Source of the DNA: Exiguobacterium sp. s122
GTDB taxonomy: Bacteria > Bacillota > Bacilli > Exiguobacteriales > Exiguobacteriaceae
Assembly: GCF_018618475.1 (NCBI RefSeq)
Contig: NZ_JACSMD010000001.1
Coordinates: forward strand, 1,674,001-1,738,000
Reading direction: 5' to 3'
Length of the DNA stretch: 64,000 bases
Notes under the pieces: generated by a model
The model's input: only the letters and a program-made list of their open reading frames with translations
What the model was told of the DNA's origin: nothing
Database searches by the model: none
Position numbers and translations under genes: made by a program
Shown here: piece by piece, positions 6,684-16,300 of the stretch
How the letters are laid out: the number at the start of each line of letters is the position of its first letter
Numbering within the stretch: the first letter of the stretch is position 1

Positions 6684-8570
6684 TTATTGTTCTCCTTTCT
6701 CACGAATCGCTTTCAAATCCGCTTCGACTTGTGATTTTGGAATGTAGTATCCGTGATCGTCGATCCATGAACGGAGGAACATCGATACGAATGTCATGAG
6801 TAAACCAAATGCGATGAGCGACCAGCCGATGACCATGTTGTCTTTTTGGAAGATTGCGCCAAGGCCAGCGATGAATAATCCGAGCGACATGAAGAACGGA
6901 ATCAACGAGTTGTTCGGCATATGGATGTCTGAGACCGGTTCAGCGACAGATACCCGTTTATTGCCCGCCATCTTCTCGAGCCAGAACGTATCGAGTCCTT
7001 TAACGAGCGGCGTTTGCGCGAAGTTATACTCAGGAGTCGGCACTGGAAGTGTCCACTCAAGCGTACGTCCGTCGCCCCAATGGTCTGGTTTGACAACGTG
7101 TTTCGACATGAATGCTTTCACGACTGCGACGAGCAAGATGATCGTCGATACACCCATGAAGAAGGCACCGATTGTCGAAAGTAAGTTCATCGTCTCAAAC
7201 CCTTGGTTCGGAAGATACGTGAAGACGCGGCGTGGCATCCCGAACAATCCGAGGAAGTGTTGCGGGAAGAACGTCAAGTGGAAGCCAATAAAGAACAACC
7301 AGAACTGCCAATAGCCGAGCTTCTCAGAGAGTGCCTTCCCGAACATGAGCGGGAACCAGTAGTAAAGTCCAGCAAAGAGTCCGTATACAACCCCACCTAC
7401 GATAACGTAGTGGAAGTGAGCGACAACGAAGTAGCTATCATGGTATTGATAATCCGCCGGTGCGACTGAAAGCATGACCCCTGTCATCCCTCCGACGAGG
7501 AACGATGGAATGAACGCTACCGAGTACAGCATTGCGACGTTGAATTTGATTTGACCGCCCCATAACGTGAACAGCCAGTTGAAAATCTTCACTCCGGTCG
7601 GGACAGCGATCGCCATCGTCGCTACCGCGAAGATTGAGTTGGCTACCGGTCCGAGACCGACTGTGAACATGTGGTGAACCCAAACCATGAATCCTAAGAA
7701 CCCGATAAGCATCGTCGCGAATACCATCGTCGTGTAACCGAAGAGACGTTTACGCGCGAACGTCGGGATGATTTCCGAGAAGATACCGAAAGCCGGTAAA
7801 ATCAAGATATATACTTCCGGGTGACCGAAGATCCAGAAGAGGTGTTCCCAAATGATGACGTTTCCGCCCATTGCTGGATCGAAGTACACGGCTCCAAAGA
7901 GTCGTTCAAACATCAACATGAACAATCCGACCGTAAGTGGTGGGAACGCGAAGACGATCAAAGCCGAAGCGACGAACGTCGTCCACGTGAAGAGCGGCAT
8001 CCGCATGAGTTTCATGCCTGGTGCGCGCATGTTCAAAATCGTGACGAGAAAGTTAATCCCGGCCATAAGTGAACCGAAACCTGAGATTTGAAGACCGAGC
8101 GCATAGAAGTCAACGCCGGTCGCTTCCGGTTGCGTCGAGAGCGGCGCATACGCCGTCCAACCTGCGTTCGGTGCAGCGCCGAAGAACCAGCTCAAGTTGA
8201 GCATGACGCCACCGAAGAAGAACAACCAGAAACCAAGTGAGTTAATGAACGGGAACGCAACGTCGCGTGCCCCGATTTGAAGCGGTACGACCGCGTTCAT
8301 GAAGCCGAAAAGCATCGGCATCGCCGCTAGGAAGATCATCGTCGTCCCGTGCATCGTAATCAACTGGTTAAATGTTTCCCCGCTGACGAAGTCGTTCATC
8401 GGACGAACGAGTTGCCACCGAATAAGTAACGCTTCAATTCCACCGAGAAGGAGGAAGAAAATCCCTGAGAACAAATACAAAATACCGATCTTTTTGTGGT
8501 CAACCGTCGTAATCCAGTCCATAAGGCCATTGTATTTACGCGATTGCTGCAGTGCAGTGGTCTGTGCCAC
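6684..8570 (-). CDS. ctaD: Cytochrome c oxidase subunit I (CtaD)
   Basis: 628 residues, close to B. subtilis CtaD (622). It is the haem-copper catalytic subunit with about 14 membrane helices. Recognisable elements are TMHGTTMIFLAAMP (low-spin haem His), HLFWIFGHPEVYILILP (CuB His, cross-linked Tyr and the D-channel Glu), WVHHMF (CuB histidines) and HFHYV (haem a3 ligand region). The E of GHPEVY marks it as an A-type proton-pumping oxidase. It lies in the order C-D-E-F, starting 20 nt after ctaC. Confidence 0.97.
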   Translation of the reverse strand: MAQTTALQQSRKYNGLMDWITTVDHKKIGILYLFSGIFFLLLGGIEALLIRWQLVRPMNDFVSGETFNQLITMHGTTMIFLAAMPMLFGFMNAVVPLQIGARDVAFPFINSLGFWLFFFGGVMLNLSWFFGAAPNAGWTAYAPLSTQPEATGVDFYALGLQISGFGSLMAGINFLVTILNMRAPGMKLMRMPLFTWTTFVASALIVFAFPPLTVGLFMLMFERLFGAVYFDPAMGGNVIIWEHLFWIFGHPEVYILILPAFGIFSEIIPTFARKRLFGYTTMVFATMLIGFLGFMVWVHHMFTVGLGPVANSIFAVATMAIAVPTGVKIFNWLFTLWGGQIKFNVAMLYSVAFIPSFLVGGMTGVMLSVAPADYQYHDSYFVVAHFHYVIVGGVVYGLFAGLYYWFPLMFGKALSEKLGYWQFWLFFIGFHLTFFPQHFLGLFGMPRRVFTYLPNQGFETMNLLSTIGAFFMGVSTIILLVAVVKAFMSKHVVKPDHWGDGRTLEWTLPVPTPEYNFAQTPLVKGLDTFWLEKMAGNKRVSVAEPVSDIHMPNNSLIPFFMSLGLFIAGLGAIFQKDNMVIGWSLIAFGLLMTFVSMFLRSWIDDHGYYIPKSQVEADLKAIREKGEQ

Positions 8571-8590
8571 GTGAAATCCCCCTTTTCCCG

Positions 8591-9607
8591 TTAGTCAATC
8601 TTCTGATCGTACAAGAAGTCAACGAGTGCGTCTAACTCTTCATCACTGATTTGGCCTTCCGAGAAGCCAGGCATGAGCGCGCCTTGTTTCTTTTCTTGTG
8701 GGTCACGAATCCATTCCTTCAACTCTTCCTCGTTATTTTCGAGGTATCCAGCCAACCATTCGCGATCCCCAAAGTTTGTTAAGCTCGGTGCGACTTTCCC
8801 GCCACCGTGACAGCTCAAGCAGCTCTCCACGTATACGGCTTCGCCGACTGTGAGATTTTGGTTATCCGCAGTGAGTGTTTCTGCATTCTCGTCTTGCTTC
8901 GCTTTCATGTCTTCGAGCCACTGATCGTAATCCTCTTGGTCGAGGGCGATGACTTTAAAGTCCATGAGTGCGTGTGACGGACCGCAAAGCTCGGCACACT
9001 TCCCGTAAAACGTACCTGGTTCGTTTGCATGGAGCCACATTTCGTTGTCGAGTCCAGGGTTCGTATCCGTTTTACCAGACAATGCCGGAACCCAGAACGA
9101 GTGAATGACATCTTTTGACGTCAAGTTGATGCCGACACGCTTGCCTGTCGGGATGACGAGTTCTTGACCAGTGACGACGCCCGCGTTCGGGTACTCGAAT
9201 TCCCACCAGTAAAGGTTCGCCGTGACGTTGATTTCTTCTTCTTTTTTCGCTTCTTTCGCTTTCGCGAGTTCGACGGTCGTCGTGATCGTCGGGACAGCGA
9301 GAATGATAAGCAAGATGATTGGAACGACTGTCCAAATCAATTCGAGTGTACTGCTTCCTTCTACCTGTTTCGGAATCGAATCATCTTTCCGACGGAATTT
9401 CATAAGGACGTACACGTAAATAACCGTAACGATGACGAGTACGAAGAGCATGATTGCCAAACTGATGAGAATGATTCGAAGCTGAATCTCAGCCCCTTCT
9501 CCCATCGGCCGCAATGCAGACAATCCCTCAACGCCACACCCTGATAACAGGAGTGCAAACATCATCATCGGGACGATGCCAAACAGAAGCTTCTTAAATG
9601 ATTTCAC
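8591..9607 (-). CDS. ctaC: Cytochrome c oxidase subunit II with fused cytochrome c (CtaC)
   Basis: About 338 residues. A lipoprotein signal (ALLLSGC, lipidated Cys24) is followed by two membrane helices, the cupredoxin CuA domain (IHSFWVPALSG, then CAELCGPSH with the bridging cysteines) and a C-terminal cytochrome c domain with CLSCHGG and a downstream Met (ALMPGF). This domain order defines caa3 oxidase, in which electrons enter through the tethered cytochrome. I chose GTG 9607 because GGGG lies 6 nt upstream; GTG 9619 is the alternative. It starts the ctaCDEF structural block, 70 nt after ctaB. Confidence 0.96.
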   Translation of the reverse strand: MKSFKKLLFGIVPMMMFALLLSGCGVEGLSALRPMGEGAEIQLRIILISLAIMLFVLVIVTVIYVYVLMKFRRKDDSIPKQVEGSSTLELIWTVVPIILLIILAVPTITTTVELAKAKEAKKEEEINVTANLYWWEFEYPNAGVVTGQELVIPTGKRVGINLTSKDVIHSFWVPALSGKTDTNPGLDNEMWLHANEPGTFYGKCAELCGPSHALMDFKVIALDQEDYDQWLEDMKAKQDENAETLTADNQNLTVGEAVYVESCLSCHGGGKVAPSLTNFGDREWLAGYLENNEEELKEWIRDPQEKKQGALMPGFSEGQISDEELDALVDFLYDQKID

Positions 9608-9677
9608 AACAATCCCCACTTTCTCCCAAAATGATGTGCAAAAGTATCTATATAGTGAGTGCGATTAAAACTTACCG

Positions 9678-10607
9678 TCACGATGAAGGCAATGCCGTCA
9701 ACATGAGGGCGACAATCCACACGACTAAATAAATTAATGAATAAAAGAACATTTTATTGGCCCACTTGATTTCGTCATCGGCTTTAAACCCTTTCAAACC
9801 GAGATACAACCAGTACCCCCCGAGTACGGCCGCGATAATCACGTAGACTGTACCGTAGTGCATGAAGAGAAGCGATGCCGGAATGAGCGTTGCGATCCAC
9901 CAAATGATTTGGCGTTTCGTAATGGCGAATCCGTTCACGACAGGTAGCATCGGGATGCCAGCTGCGCGATATTCCTCGACGCGACGCATCGCGAGCGCGA
10001 GGAAGTGCGGCGGTTGCCACAAGAACATGACGAGGAACATAAGCCACGCATCGATATGAAGCGCCGGGTCGATTGCTGCCCATCCGATAAGCGGTGGGAC
10101 CGCTCCCGAAATGCTACCAACGACCGTGTTCAACGTGTGCGTCCGTTTCAGCCACATCGTATAGATGACGACATAAAAAAATGCCCCGATTAAACCGAAT
10201 ACTGCTGCCACATACGACACAATCAAAAGCATGAATGTCCCGACCGCAAGTTGCGTCAATCCGAGGAGTAAAATGCGTTCTCCTGAAATTTTTCCGGTGA
10301 CACTCGGTCGATTGTCTGTACGTCCCATCAAGTAATCGATATCTCGGTCCACGAAGTTGTTTAGGTAACAACTCCCGGAGATGACGAGTGCGCTGCCTAA
10401 CATGGTTAATAAGAGCTGTGGCCATACTTCAAATAAATAAAGCACAGGCGTGTCGCTCTGATATGTTGCTGCTACAAAGAAACCGGCAAACACTAACAAT
10501 AAGTTAGCGCGGACGATTCCCATTTTTGCGAGAGCAACATAGTCACGGAATGAGGCGGATTCTGTATATTCTACTTCTGCCATCATTCCTGGGTTGACTT
10601 TTGTCAT
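9678..10607 (-). CDS. ctaB: Protohaem IX farnesyltransferase, haem O synthase (CtaB)
   Basis: 309 residues of the UbiA prenyltransferase family with nine membrane helices. The first Asp-rich motif is NNFVDRDIDYLMGRT and the second loop is YTMWLKRTHTLNTVVGSISGA, both typical of haem O synthase, which adds a farnesyl group to haem B on the way to haem A. The ATG has GGGGGGG upstream. It leads the ctaB-C-D-E-F run and is divergent from ctaA, the next enzyme in the pathway. Confidence 0.95.
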   Translation of the reverse strand: MTKVNPGMMAEVEYTESASFRDYVALAKMGIVRANLLLVFAGFFVAATYQSDTPVLYLFEVWPQLLLTMLGSALVISGSCYLNNFVDRDIDYLMGRTDNRPSVTGKISGERILLLGLTQLAVGTFMLLIVSYVAAVFGLIGAFFYVVIYTMWLKRTHTLNTVVGSISGAVPPLIGWAAIDPALHIDAWLMFLVMFLWQPPHFLALAMRRVEEYRAAGIPMLPVVNGFAITKRQIIWWIATLIPASLLFMHYGTVYVIIAAVLGGYWLYLGLKGFKADDEIKWANKMFFYSLIYLVVWIVALMLTALPSS

Positions 10608-10939
10608 ACTGACCCCCCCACATAATCACGAAATCCTCGTATTCTTTTCACAAAAAAAACACAATATAAGCAAAGTACACCTAACTCATAACAAAGATAC
10701 CATATTTTTAAAAAGAATACGTCGTTTATGCTTGTAAAATAGCGAGTTTTTTGTGACGAACGTGTGATAATTGTCACACCAAAAACGCATTACTAATACT
10801 AGAATAGCGATTTTGATAGCGATTGCAAGCTTTTCCGTTTCGTTTTTTGGATCGAAACCCGTATAATAAGTATGGCGAAAAAAATAACAACTTACAAGGC
10901 GCAATTGTCGTGATTTTTCTCAAAAGCAGGTGGTAACGA
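10608..10939. promoter_or_regulatory. Divergent ctaB/ctaA control region
   Basis: This 332-bp gap contains no ORF. For ctaA there is a perfect TATAAT at 10862-10867, 73 bp before the start codon, with no strong -35. The palindrome at 10762-10779 (separate entry) lies between the two promoters. No clear -35/-10 pair was found for ctaB in the AT-rich stretch 10650-10720. Confidence 0.6.
10762..10779. promoter_or_regulatory. Rex/Fnr-type palindrome
   Basis: GTGTGA-TAATTG-TCACAC is a perfect 6-bp inverted repeat with a 6-bp centre. The TGTGA-N6-TCACA core fits both the Fnr/Crp-type box and the Rex operator core, so oxygen- or NADH/NAD-dependent control of ctaA and/or ctaB is plausible. The sequence cannot say which regulator. 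Confidence 0.6.
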
Positions 10940-11839
10940 ATGCATAAAAAACTCGCACTCTTCTCTGGGTTTGTCACCCTCGGGATGATGCTCGTCCTCA
11001 TCATGGGTGGAACCGTGACGAAGACAGACTCGGGTGACGGCTGCGGCACAGACTGGCCGCTCTGTCACGGAAAACTGATTCCGACGAACCCGAGCATCGA
11101 GACGATGATTGAATACAGTCACCGGGTCGTCTCCGGGATTGAAGGGCTTCTCATCATCGCCTTGACGATTTGGACGTTCGCGGTCGTGAAAAACCGCTTC
11201 GACGTCAAAGTATTCGCGTTCCTCGCGTTCATCTTCATGTTGATTCAGTCGATCATCGGAGCCGGTGCCGTCATCTGGCAACAGTCGGATGCAATTCTCG
11301 CCCTCCATTTCGGCATCTCGCTCGTCTCGTTCGCATCCTTACTCATCTTGACGATTCTTTTATTTGAGGGTGAGCGGGTTCATAAGACCGTGTCCGAAAA
11401 ATTAAAGATCCATCTGTACGGCTTGACGATTTACACGATGGTCGTCGTCTACACCGGCGCTTACGTCCGTCACCTCGGCGCCACGTACTCATGCGTCGGC
11501 TGGCCGATTTGCGCACAAGAAGTGTGGACGTTCGAATCCTGGGTCCAAATGGGCCACCGTGCCATGGCCGCGTTGCTCGTTTTCTATACGCTATACGTCC
11601 TGTACTTGGCACGCCGGGAGACGAACCGTCTCGTTGAACGTGGCATGTGGGCCTCGCTCTTCTTCATCATGCTGCAAGTCGGCACTGGCGCTTGGATCGT
11701 CCTCGGGGGGCACGCGACATACGTTCCACTCCTTCACGCTTTCTTGATCACGTGCTATTTCGGGATTATCTCGTACTTGGCGTATCATGCGTACCGAGCC
11801 CAAGCACGTAACGACGCCTCGAAACAACAGATCAGTTAA
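10940..11839 (+). CDS. ctaA: Haem A synthase (CtaA)
   Basis: 299 residues, eight membrane helices in two similar halves. It shows the conserved haem-ligand histidines (EYSHRVVSG, ALHFGISL, MGHRAMAALLV, LLHAFLI), the GCGTDWPLCHGKLIP loop with a Cys pair in the first half and YSCVGWPICAQ in the second. CtaA hydroxylates the C8 methyl of haem O to make haem A for the caa3 oxidase. AGGTGG precedes the ATG. Transcribed divergently from ctaB; the shared gap carries the Rex/Fnr-like palindrome. Terminated by hairpins at 11847-11905. Confidence 0.95.
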   Translation: MHKKLALFSGFVTLGMMLVLIMGGTVTKTDSGDGCGTDWPLCHGKLIPTNPSIETMIEYSHRVVSGIEGLLIIALTIWTFAVVKNRFDVKVFAFLAFIFMLIQSIIGAGAVIWQQSDAILALHFGISLVSFASLLILTILLFEGERVHKTVSEKLKIHLYGLTIYTMVVVYTGAYVRHLGATYSCVGWPICAQEVWTFESWVQMGHRAMAALLVFYTLYVLYLARRETNRLVERGMWASLFFIMLQVGTGAWIVLGGHATYVPLLHAFLITCYFGIISYLAYHAYRAQARNDASKQQIS

Positions 11840-11846
11840 TACGAAA

Positions 11847-11905
11847 ACGAACCAAGCCGCTTTCGCGACCTGGTTCGTATCTCGCCTTCCGACACGTCGG
11901 AAGGC
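11847..11905 (+). terminator. Two consecutive hairpins between ctaA and the photolyase gene
   Basis: First stem ACGAACCA (11847-11854) with TGGTTCGT (11871-11878). The second is GCCTTCCGA/TCGGAAGGC (11884-11905) followed by TGTTTTATT. They lie between the converging genes; the second has the better T tract for ctaA. Confidence 0.7.
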
Positions 11906-11910
11906 CTGTT

Positions 11911-13266
11911 TTATTGGGCGTCTTTAAAACGTTCGAGCGCTCGAGCTCGTGCTTCTTTATGGTCGACAATCGGGTCGACGTATCCGTCCCGGTCGTCTGC
12001 CTCCGGGAAATGAATCGTCTTCGCGTCGAGATGGTCCAACTCGGGCACAAATTTTCGGATGAACGTGCCGTCTTTGTCGAACTTCTCTGACTGTGTCGTC
12101 GGATTAAAGATGCGGAAGTATGGAACCGCATCCGTTCCGACCGACGCGGCCCATTGCCAGCCCCCGATATTTGAGGCGGCCTCATAATCAATCAACTTCC
12201 GTTCGAAATACCGCTCCCCTTTGCGCCAATCGATGAGCAGATGTTTCGATAAGAACGAGGCGACAATCATCCGTAATCGATTGTGCATCCATCCCGTCTC
12301 GTTCATTTGGCGCATGGCGGCATCGACAATCGGATAACCTGTTTCACCGCGGCACCATCTGTCGAAATGTTCATCATTGTTTTCCCAATCGAGATGCTTA
12401 TATTTGTCGTTGAACGGCCGATCTTTCAAGCCCGGAAATTGCACCATGATCATATAGTAAAACTCCCGCCATAACAACTCGTCATAGTACGTGTCTCGTC
12501 CTTTCGATTTCGGGGCGGCCAACACGGCTTCCGCAACGGTTCGAATCGACAACACACCCGTCCTAAGATAAGGGGATAATCGGCTCGTCCCGGCGATGGC
12601 CGGAAGGTCACGGTCCTCGTCATACAGTTTGATTCGGTCGTTCACGAAATCGGTCAATCGGCGTTTTGCAGCCTTCTCCCCGAGCGCCTTCCACTCCCGA
12701 ACACATCGGTCAAACTGCTTCTTTAGTTCGGACGGAACTTCATTCTTCGTCGTGACACGTCGCTTCAACTCATCGACGCGGACATCGAACGGTTTCGGAG
12801 GCTGTTCTTCATACGCCGCCTTTTTGAACGGGGTATACACTTTATACGGCTCCCCGTCTTTTTTCGTGAAGGCGTTCGGTGCGAATAAATGCCGATCGAG
12901 CAGGCGAACGACGAGTACGCCGTCCCCGAGCAACTTGATGACGTTGTCGTCTCGCTGTTTGAACGGCTCGACATATTCTGCATTAAAATAAAGTGCCCCC
13001 ATTTCTCCGAGCTGGTCAACAAACTCTTCTTCCGTCTCAGCCACGATTACGTGAAGGCCGAGGCCGTGTTCGTCGAGGTCATCCATGAAATGGCGCATCG
13101 TTGAGAAGTAATAATCGTGTCGCGTGTCGAACGGGTCGCAATATTTCGGGTTCAGCCAAAACACAAACGCTACCTCGTCCCCTTCTTCCGCGTCTTTCAA
13201 AGCGCGATGCAGCATATGGTTGTCATGCAATCGAAAATCGGACCGGAACCAACAAACTCGTCTCAT
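11911..13266 (-). CDS. phrB: Deoxyribodipyrimidine photolyase (cryptochrome/photolyase family)
   Basis: 451 residues. The N-terminal Rossmann domain begins CWFRSDFRLHDNHML; the C-terminal FAD-binding domain contains SRLSPYLRTGVLS, LLWREFYYMI, GYPIVDAAMRQMNETGWMHN and WQWAASVGTDAVPYFRIFNP. These are class I CPD photolyase signatures: light-driven repair of cyclobutane pyrimidine dimers using FADH- and an antenna chromophore. The ATG at 13266 follows GGGAGAGGGAAAG. It is a single gene, separated from pycA by the terminator at 13288-13314. Confidence 0.95.
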   Translation of the reverse strand: MRRVCWFRSDFRLHDNHMLHRALKDAEEGDEVAFVFWLNPKYCDPFDTRHDYYFSTMRHFMDDLDEHGLGLHVIVAETEEEFVDQLGEMGALYFNAEYVEPFKQRDDNVIKLLGDGVLVVRLLDRHLFAPNAFTKKDGEPYKVYTPFKKAAYEEQPPKPFDVRVDELKRRVTTKNEVPSELKKQFDRCVREWKALGEKAAKRRLTDFVNDRIKLYDEDRDLPAIAGTSRLSPYLRTGVLSIRTVAEAVLAAPKSKGRDTYYDELLWREFYYMIMVQFPGLKDRPFNDKYKHLDWENNDEHFDRWCRGETGYPIVDAAMRQMNETGWMHNRLRMIVASFLSKHLLIDWRKGERYFERKLIDYEAASNIGGWQWAASVGTDAVPYFRIFNPTTQSEKFDKDGTFIRKFVPELDHLDAKTIHFPEADDRDGYVDPIVDHKEARARALERFKDAQ

Positions 13267-13287
13267 CTTTCCCTCTCCCATCTAAAA

Positions 13288-13314
13288 AAGAAGCATAGCT
13301 ATGCTATGCTTCTT
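13288..13314 (-). terminator. Terminator of the pyruvate carboxylase gene
   Basis: A 12-bp stem AAGAAGCATAGC/GCTATGCTTCTT with a 3-nt loop, followed on the minus strand by TTTTT, 5 bp after the pycA stop. Confidence 0.85.
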
Positions 13315-13318
13315 CCCA

Positions 13319-16300
13319 TTATACGAACTCGATTAACAAGTCGTCACTTTGTATTGTGTCGCCTTCCTTGATGTGGATGGCTTTAATCTCTCCGTCCTGA
13401 GCAGCTTGGACGGTCGTTTCCATCTTCATCGCTTCCGTGACGAGCAGCTGCTCGCCCCGGTGGACGCGACTTCCTGGCTCGACGAGCACTTTCAACACCG
13501 AGCCTGGCATCGAGGCCCCGACTTGTTTCGGGTTCGAGCGGTCGACTTTCGGCCGGCTCGTCGTCGCCGTCTTCACGTTTACGTCTTTAATCTCGATCTC
13601 ACGCGGCACGCCGTTCATCTCATACGAGACAAGACGAATTCCATCCTCATTCGGCGCGCTCACTTGAACCAGCTTGATGATGAGTGTTTTCCCTGTCTCA
13701 ATCTCGACTTGAATCGTCTCCCCGACGTTCAATCCGTAGAAGAACGTCAACGTGTCGAGAACTGAGACGTCACCGTACGTGTTCGTATGTTTGACATAGT
13801 CATCATAAACTTTCGGATAGAGCGCATGGGCGAGTAGTTCGAAATCGGTTACCGGACGTTCGAACTTCTCGAACAACTCCGTGCGCGCCTTCTCAAAATC
13901 ATACGGTTCAATCAACTTCCCAGGACGCACCTCAAGCGGTTGCTCCCCTTTTAAGATGGCTGCTTGAACATCCGTCGGGAAGCCACCTGGTGGCGTGCCG
14001 AGCTCCCCGCGCATCATCTCGACGACTGAATCCGGGAAATCAAGCTGATGGCCACGCGTCAAGACGTCTTCTTCACTCAAGTCGTGTTGCACCATGAAGA
14101 GCGCCATGTCCCCGACGACTTTCGAAGACGGTGTCACTTTCACGATATCCCCGAACAACATGTTCACCCGGGCGTACATCGCCTTCACTTCACCCCAACG
14201 GTCTCCGAGACCGACGGCTTTCGCTTGCTGTTGCAAGTTCGAATACTGACCGCCTGGCATTTCATGCTCATACACCGATGGATGCGGTGCACGCATATCG
14301 CTCTCGAACGGCTCATAGTTATGACGGACGTCTTGCCAGTAGTCGCTGATGATCTCGTAATGTTTCACATCAACTTTCGGCTGGCGTTCGTGATGGTCGA
14401 GCGCATAAATCAAACTTCCACCCGAAGGTTGTGACGTCATGCCCGATAACGAACTTGCGGCGACGTCGACGATATCCACGCCTGCGTCCGTCGCTCGCGC
14501 ATACGTGAAGATTCCGTTCCCAGAAGCGTCATGCGTGTGCAAGTGAATCGGTAAATCGACGGCGTCTTTCAATGCCGAGACGAGCGCGTAAGCCGACTCC
14601 GGCTTCAACAAGCCAGCCATGTCTTTAATCGCTAAAATATGGGCGCCGCTCGCCTCAAGTTGCTTCGCGAGCTCGACGTAATACGGCAAGTGATATTTCG
14701 GACGGTTGCCGTCATATAATTCACCTGTATAACAGATTGCCGCCTCGGCGACTTTCCCTGTCGGAAGCGTAGCATCGATTGCCAATTGAATCGATTCGAC
14801 GTTGTTCAAACTATCAAAGATTCGGAAGACGTCGACACCGGCATACGCCGCCTCGTGGACGAACTTCTCGATGACGTTATCGGCATAGTTTTTGTATCCG
14901 ACGGCGTTCGCACCGCGGAGGAGCATTTGGATCAAGACGTTTGGCATCCGTTCGCGTAGACGCATGAGTCGGACCCAAGGGTCTTCTGACAAGAAGCGAT
15001 ACGCCACGTCAAACGTCGCACCACCCCATGCCTCGACCGAGAACAACTCTGGCATGAGCTTGCTTGTCGGTTCGGCGATATTTAAGATGTCTTGCGTGCG
15101 CATCCGCGTCGCGAGAAGCGACTGATGGGCGTCGCGCATCGTCGTATCGGTCAATAACAGTTCCGGCTGACGTTTGACCCAATCGGCCAGACCGGTCGGC
15201 CCTAGCTCCGTCAAGATTTGTTTCGAGCCCGGTTTCGCTTCGGCCGGGAGGTCGTGTGGAATCCGGACCGAGCGGCTAATCGGCTTGTCTTTCAACCCGA
15301 CGCCCGGGAACCCGTTCACGGTGACGTCGCCGATGTAGTTGAGTAACTTCGTCCCGCGGTCTTTCCGTTTCGGGAAGACGAACAGCTCCGGCGTCTCGTC
15401 GATAAACGACGTGTTATAGTCGCCGCTAATGAAGTTTTGATGCTTCATCACGTTAATCAAGAACGGAATGTTCGTCTTGATTCCGCGAATCCGGAACTCG
15501 TTCAAGTTACGGACCATCTTCGAGGCGGCCTGCTTGAACGTCATCCCGTGCGTCGAAAGTTTAACGAGGAGCGAATCATAGTATGGCGAAATTTCAGCAC
15601 CGACATAGGCGTTCCCACCGTCAAGACGAACCCCGAAGCCGCCCGGCGAACGGTACGCCATAATCTTTCCAGTGTCCGGCATGAAGTTATTGCCCGGGTC
15701 TTCAGAGGTGACGCGCGATTGAATCGCGAAACCGAGCAGTTTGATGTCTTCTTGTTTCGGCATATGGATGACGTCACCGTGGAGCGACTCGCCTTGTGCA
15801 ATCATGAGCTGCGTTTGCACGATGTCGAACCCTGTGACCATCTCGGTGATCGTATGTTCGACTTGGATGCGCGGGTTGACCTCGATGAAGTAAAACGACT
15901 CGTCTTCCGTGACGAGGAACTCGACCGTACCGGCGTTCACGTACCCGACGTGGCGCATCAGTTTGACGGCCGCGTCACAAATCGCTTGGCGCGACTCGTC
16001 CGAGAGCGTCACACACGGTGCGACTTCAACGACTTTTTGGTGACGACGCTGGACCGAGCAGTCACGCTCGAACAAGTGGATGATGTTGCCATGGTCATCA
16101 CCGAGGATTTGCACCTCGATATGTTTTGGTCGTTCGACTAATTTTTCTATGTACACTTCGTCCGAACCGAACGCTTGCTTCGCTTCTGACTTGGCACGTT
16201 CAATCAAATCTTTCATCTCGGCTTCTGAACGGATGACGCGCATGCCGCGTCCGCCGCCGCCCATCGCGGCTTTGACCATGAGCGGGAATCCGTGCTCGTT

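Noticed and set aside
6796-7314. 172-codon open frame on the plus strand
   Set aside because: Antisense to ctaD, which has full family conservation.
11847-11905. Small RNA between ctaA and the photolyase gene
   Set aside because: The two hairpins are best explained as terminators of converging genes.
15437-16141. 234-codon open frame on the plus strand
   Set aside because: It is antisense to the biotin carboxylase part of pycA, has no ribosome-binding site and its translation looks like a composition shadow.
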